Shown in pieces: positions 5,889-6,932 of a DNA stretch of 6,932 bases. Every line of letters begins with the position of its first letter. Within the stretch, counting starts at the first letter, position 1. The position numbers and the translations under genes are program-made. The DNA is taken from NCBI GenBank assembly GCA_019348435.1, contig JAHWJM010000137.1, positions 1 to 6,932 of the forward strand, in the 5' to 3' direction. The notes beneath the pieces are model-generated. The model saw nothing but the letters and a program-made list of their open reading frames with translations, was not told where the DNA came from and ran no database searches. This DNA comes from Actinomycetota bacterium (lineage in GTDB: Bacteria > Actinomycetota > Thermoleophilia > Solirubrobacterales > Solirubrobacteraceae).

Positions 5889-6932
5889 CGCTGATCGCGC
5901 TGCCACTCCTGATCCTCTGGCCGGCGGCGATCGCGCTCGCGCTGCTGGACGGGCGCCGCCGCCGTCCGGGGATGGTGGCGGTCGCCGCGCTGGCGGCATG
6001 TGTCGCCGTCCTCCTGGTCCTCTTCGTCAAGGTGGTGGCGGACGGTCCGCAGGAGCTCGTCGCCGGCGGCTGGCCGGCCGACGTCGGCATCCGGCTGCGC
6101 GTCGACGCGCTGGGCGCCGTGTTCGCCGTCGTCAGCTGCGCGGTGCTGCTGGCGTCGCTGCTGCAGGCCCTCATCACCGGCGTGCAGTCGAAGGCGACCC
6201 CGTCGCTGACGTTGTTCATGGCGCTCGGGCTGACGGGATTGTTCCTCACCGGCGACGTGTTCAGCTTCTACGTGTTCTTCGAGCTGGCGATGATCGCCGC
6301 GTACGCCCTGACGAGCGCCGCCGGCGGCGCACGCCGCGTCGGCGCGGCGTTCATCTTCGCCGTCGTCAACCTCATCGGCTCGTTTCTCTTTCTCATCGCC
6401 ATCGGCGCGCTGTACCGAGCGACGGGAACGCTGGAAATGCAGGCGGTGGCCGAGCGTGCGGCCCCGATCGACCCCACCACGGCGATCCTGATCGCGATCA
6501 CGTTCTTCGTCGCCTTCGGAATCAAGCTCGGGCTGTTTCCGTTTCACTTCTGGCTGCCGTCCGTCTACCTCGCGGTGCCGCCGCACGTCGCGGCGATGTT
6601 CGCCGGGGCGCTGGCCAACATCGGTGCCTACGGGCTGCTGCGCTTCGGTGCGGCCATTCTTCCCCGGGAGCTGGCTCTCAGCGCCGTCGCGCTGATCGCG
6701 ATCGGGACCGTGAGCATCGCCTATGGCGCGCTGCAGGCGATCGCCCGGCGCGACACGCGCGAGGTGCTCGCCTACTCCTCGATCGGCCATGCCGGCTACG
6801 TTCTGGTCGCAATCGGCATCGGCGGCCCGGTCGGTCTGGCTGCCGCCGTGATCTTCAGCATCGCCAACGCGTTGAACAAGACGCTGCTGTTCCTCGCCAG
6901 CGAGCTGCGTGGGCGCCTCACCGCGACCGCAT
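5885..6932 (+). CDS. mnhD: Mrp/Mnh antiporter subunit D (NuoM/NuoN-like), 3' end outside window
   Basis: The second large proton-channel-like subunit of the complex. It starts at a GTG (5885) overlapping the mnhC stop as GTGA and is open for 349 residues to the right edge; family members are usually ~490-520 residues, so about a third is missing. Conserved antiporter features: FYVFFELAMIAAYAL with Glu133, FGIKLGLFPFHFWLPSVYLA with Lys214 and His221, TREVLAYSSIGHAGYV (291-306), and IANALNKTLLFLASELRG with Lys332. The helical pattern is continuous with no frameshift. After VPPHVAAMFAG the protein reads ALANIGAYGLLRFG. Asn245 stands where most MrpD proteins, as I recall them, have Lys in a LLTKVGVYAL segment. 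Order after A, B and C identifies it as subunit D rather than a respiratory NuoM/NuoN. Subunits E, F and G probably follow. Confidence 0.91.
   Translation, partial: MTLIALPLLILWPAAIALALLDGRRRRPGMVAVAALAACVAVLLVLFVKVVADGPQELVAGGWPADVGIRLRVDALGAVFAVVSCAVLLASLLQALITGVQSKATPSLTLFMALGLTGLFLTGDVFSFYVFFELAMIAAYALTSAAGGARRVGAAFIFAVVNLIGSFLFLIAIGALYRATGTLEMQAVAERAAPIDPTTAILIAITFFVAFGIKLGLFPFHFWLPSVYLAVPPHVAAMFAGALANIGAYGLLRFGAAILPRELALSAVALIAIGTVSIAYGALQAIARRDTREVLAYSSIGHAGYVLVAIGIGGPVGLAAAVIFSIANALNKTLLFLASELRGRLTATA

Noticed and set aside
5867..6790. Minus-strand 307-codon frame inside mnhD
   Set aside because: Arg/Asp/Gln-rich antisense shadow; mnhD carries all conserved antiporter motifs on the plus strand.
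2759..6932. Operon as respiratory complex I or membrane-bound hydrogenase
   Set aside because: Subunit A carries MbhD and MbhE parts and is followed by MnhB, MnhC and MnhD in Mrp order. No hydrogenase or quinone-module gene is visible in the window.

Overview
The window is very GC-rich, with G or C in nearly every third codon position. It reads as a chromosomal piece of a high-GC actinobacterium. A small two-helix DUF6458-type protein next to a CsbD-type stress protein, and the wording of the histidine kinase and Mrp proteins, suggest the Thermoleophilia/Solirubrobacterales side of the phylum. That placement is inference from recalled family resemblance, not a search.

Left part (1-894, minus strand). 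Two genes read leftwards. The upstream one (709-894) is a 61-residue two-helix membrane protein. Twenty bases further on, with its own strong Shine-Dalgarno, comes a frame that runs off the left edge. Its first ~45 residues are a CsbD-family stress protein. They continue without a stop into most of precorrin-6A synthase (CobF, vitamin B12 pathway), whose N-terminal ~35 residues, including the glycine-rich methyltransferase motif, are missing. This in-frame csbD-cobF chimera is the most unusual thing in the window.

Middle (895-2664). A short divergent region holds a nested inverted repeat and a possible GGGTAT-type promoter. It leads to a plus-strand two-component system: a NarL/DesK-type histidine kinase with two membrane helices and almost no external loop, then a NarL/LuxR-type response regulator overlapping it by ATGA.

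Right part (2759-6932, plus strand). After a 94-base gap with three small hairpins comes a Mrp/Mnh-type multisubunit cation/proton antiporter operon: mnhA (NuoL-like core plus MbhD/DUF4040 and MbhE parts), mnhB, mnhC and the first 349 residues of mnhD. Each start codon overlaps the preceding stop (ATGA, GTGA, GTGA). The small subunits E, F and G are expected beyond the right edge. Together these subunits would form one membrane complex exchanging Na+ or another monovalent cation for H+. The two-component system just upstream is a plausible regulator of it, though only position supports that. Both large antiporter subunits lack the transmembrane lysine usually seen after the conserved HSA/LFAGLL stretch, which deserves a closer look.

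No tRNA, rRNA, CRISPR array, insertion sequence or long repeat was seen.
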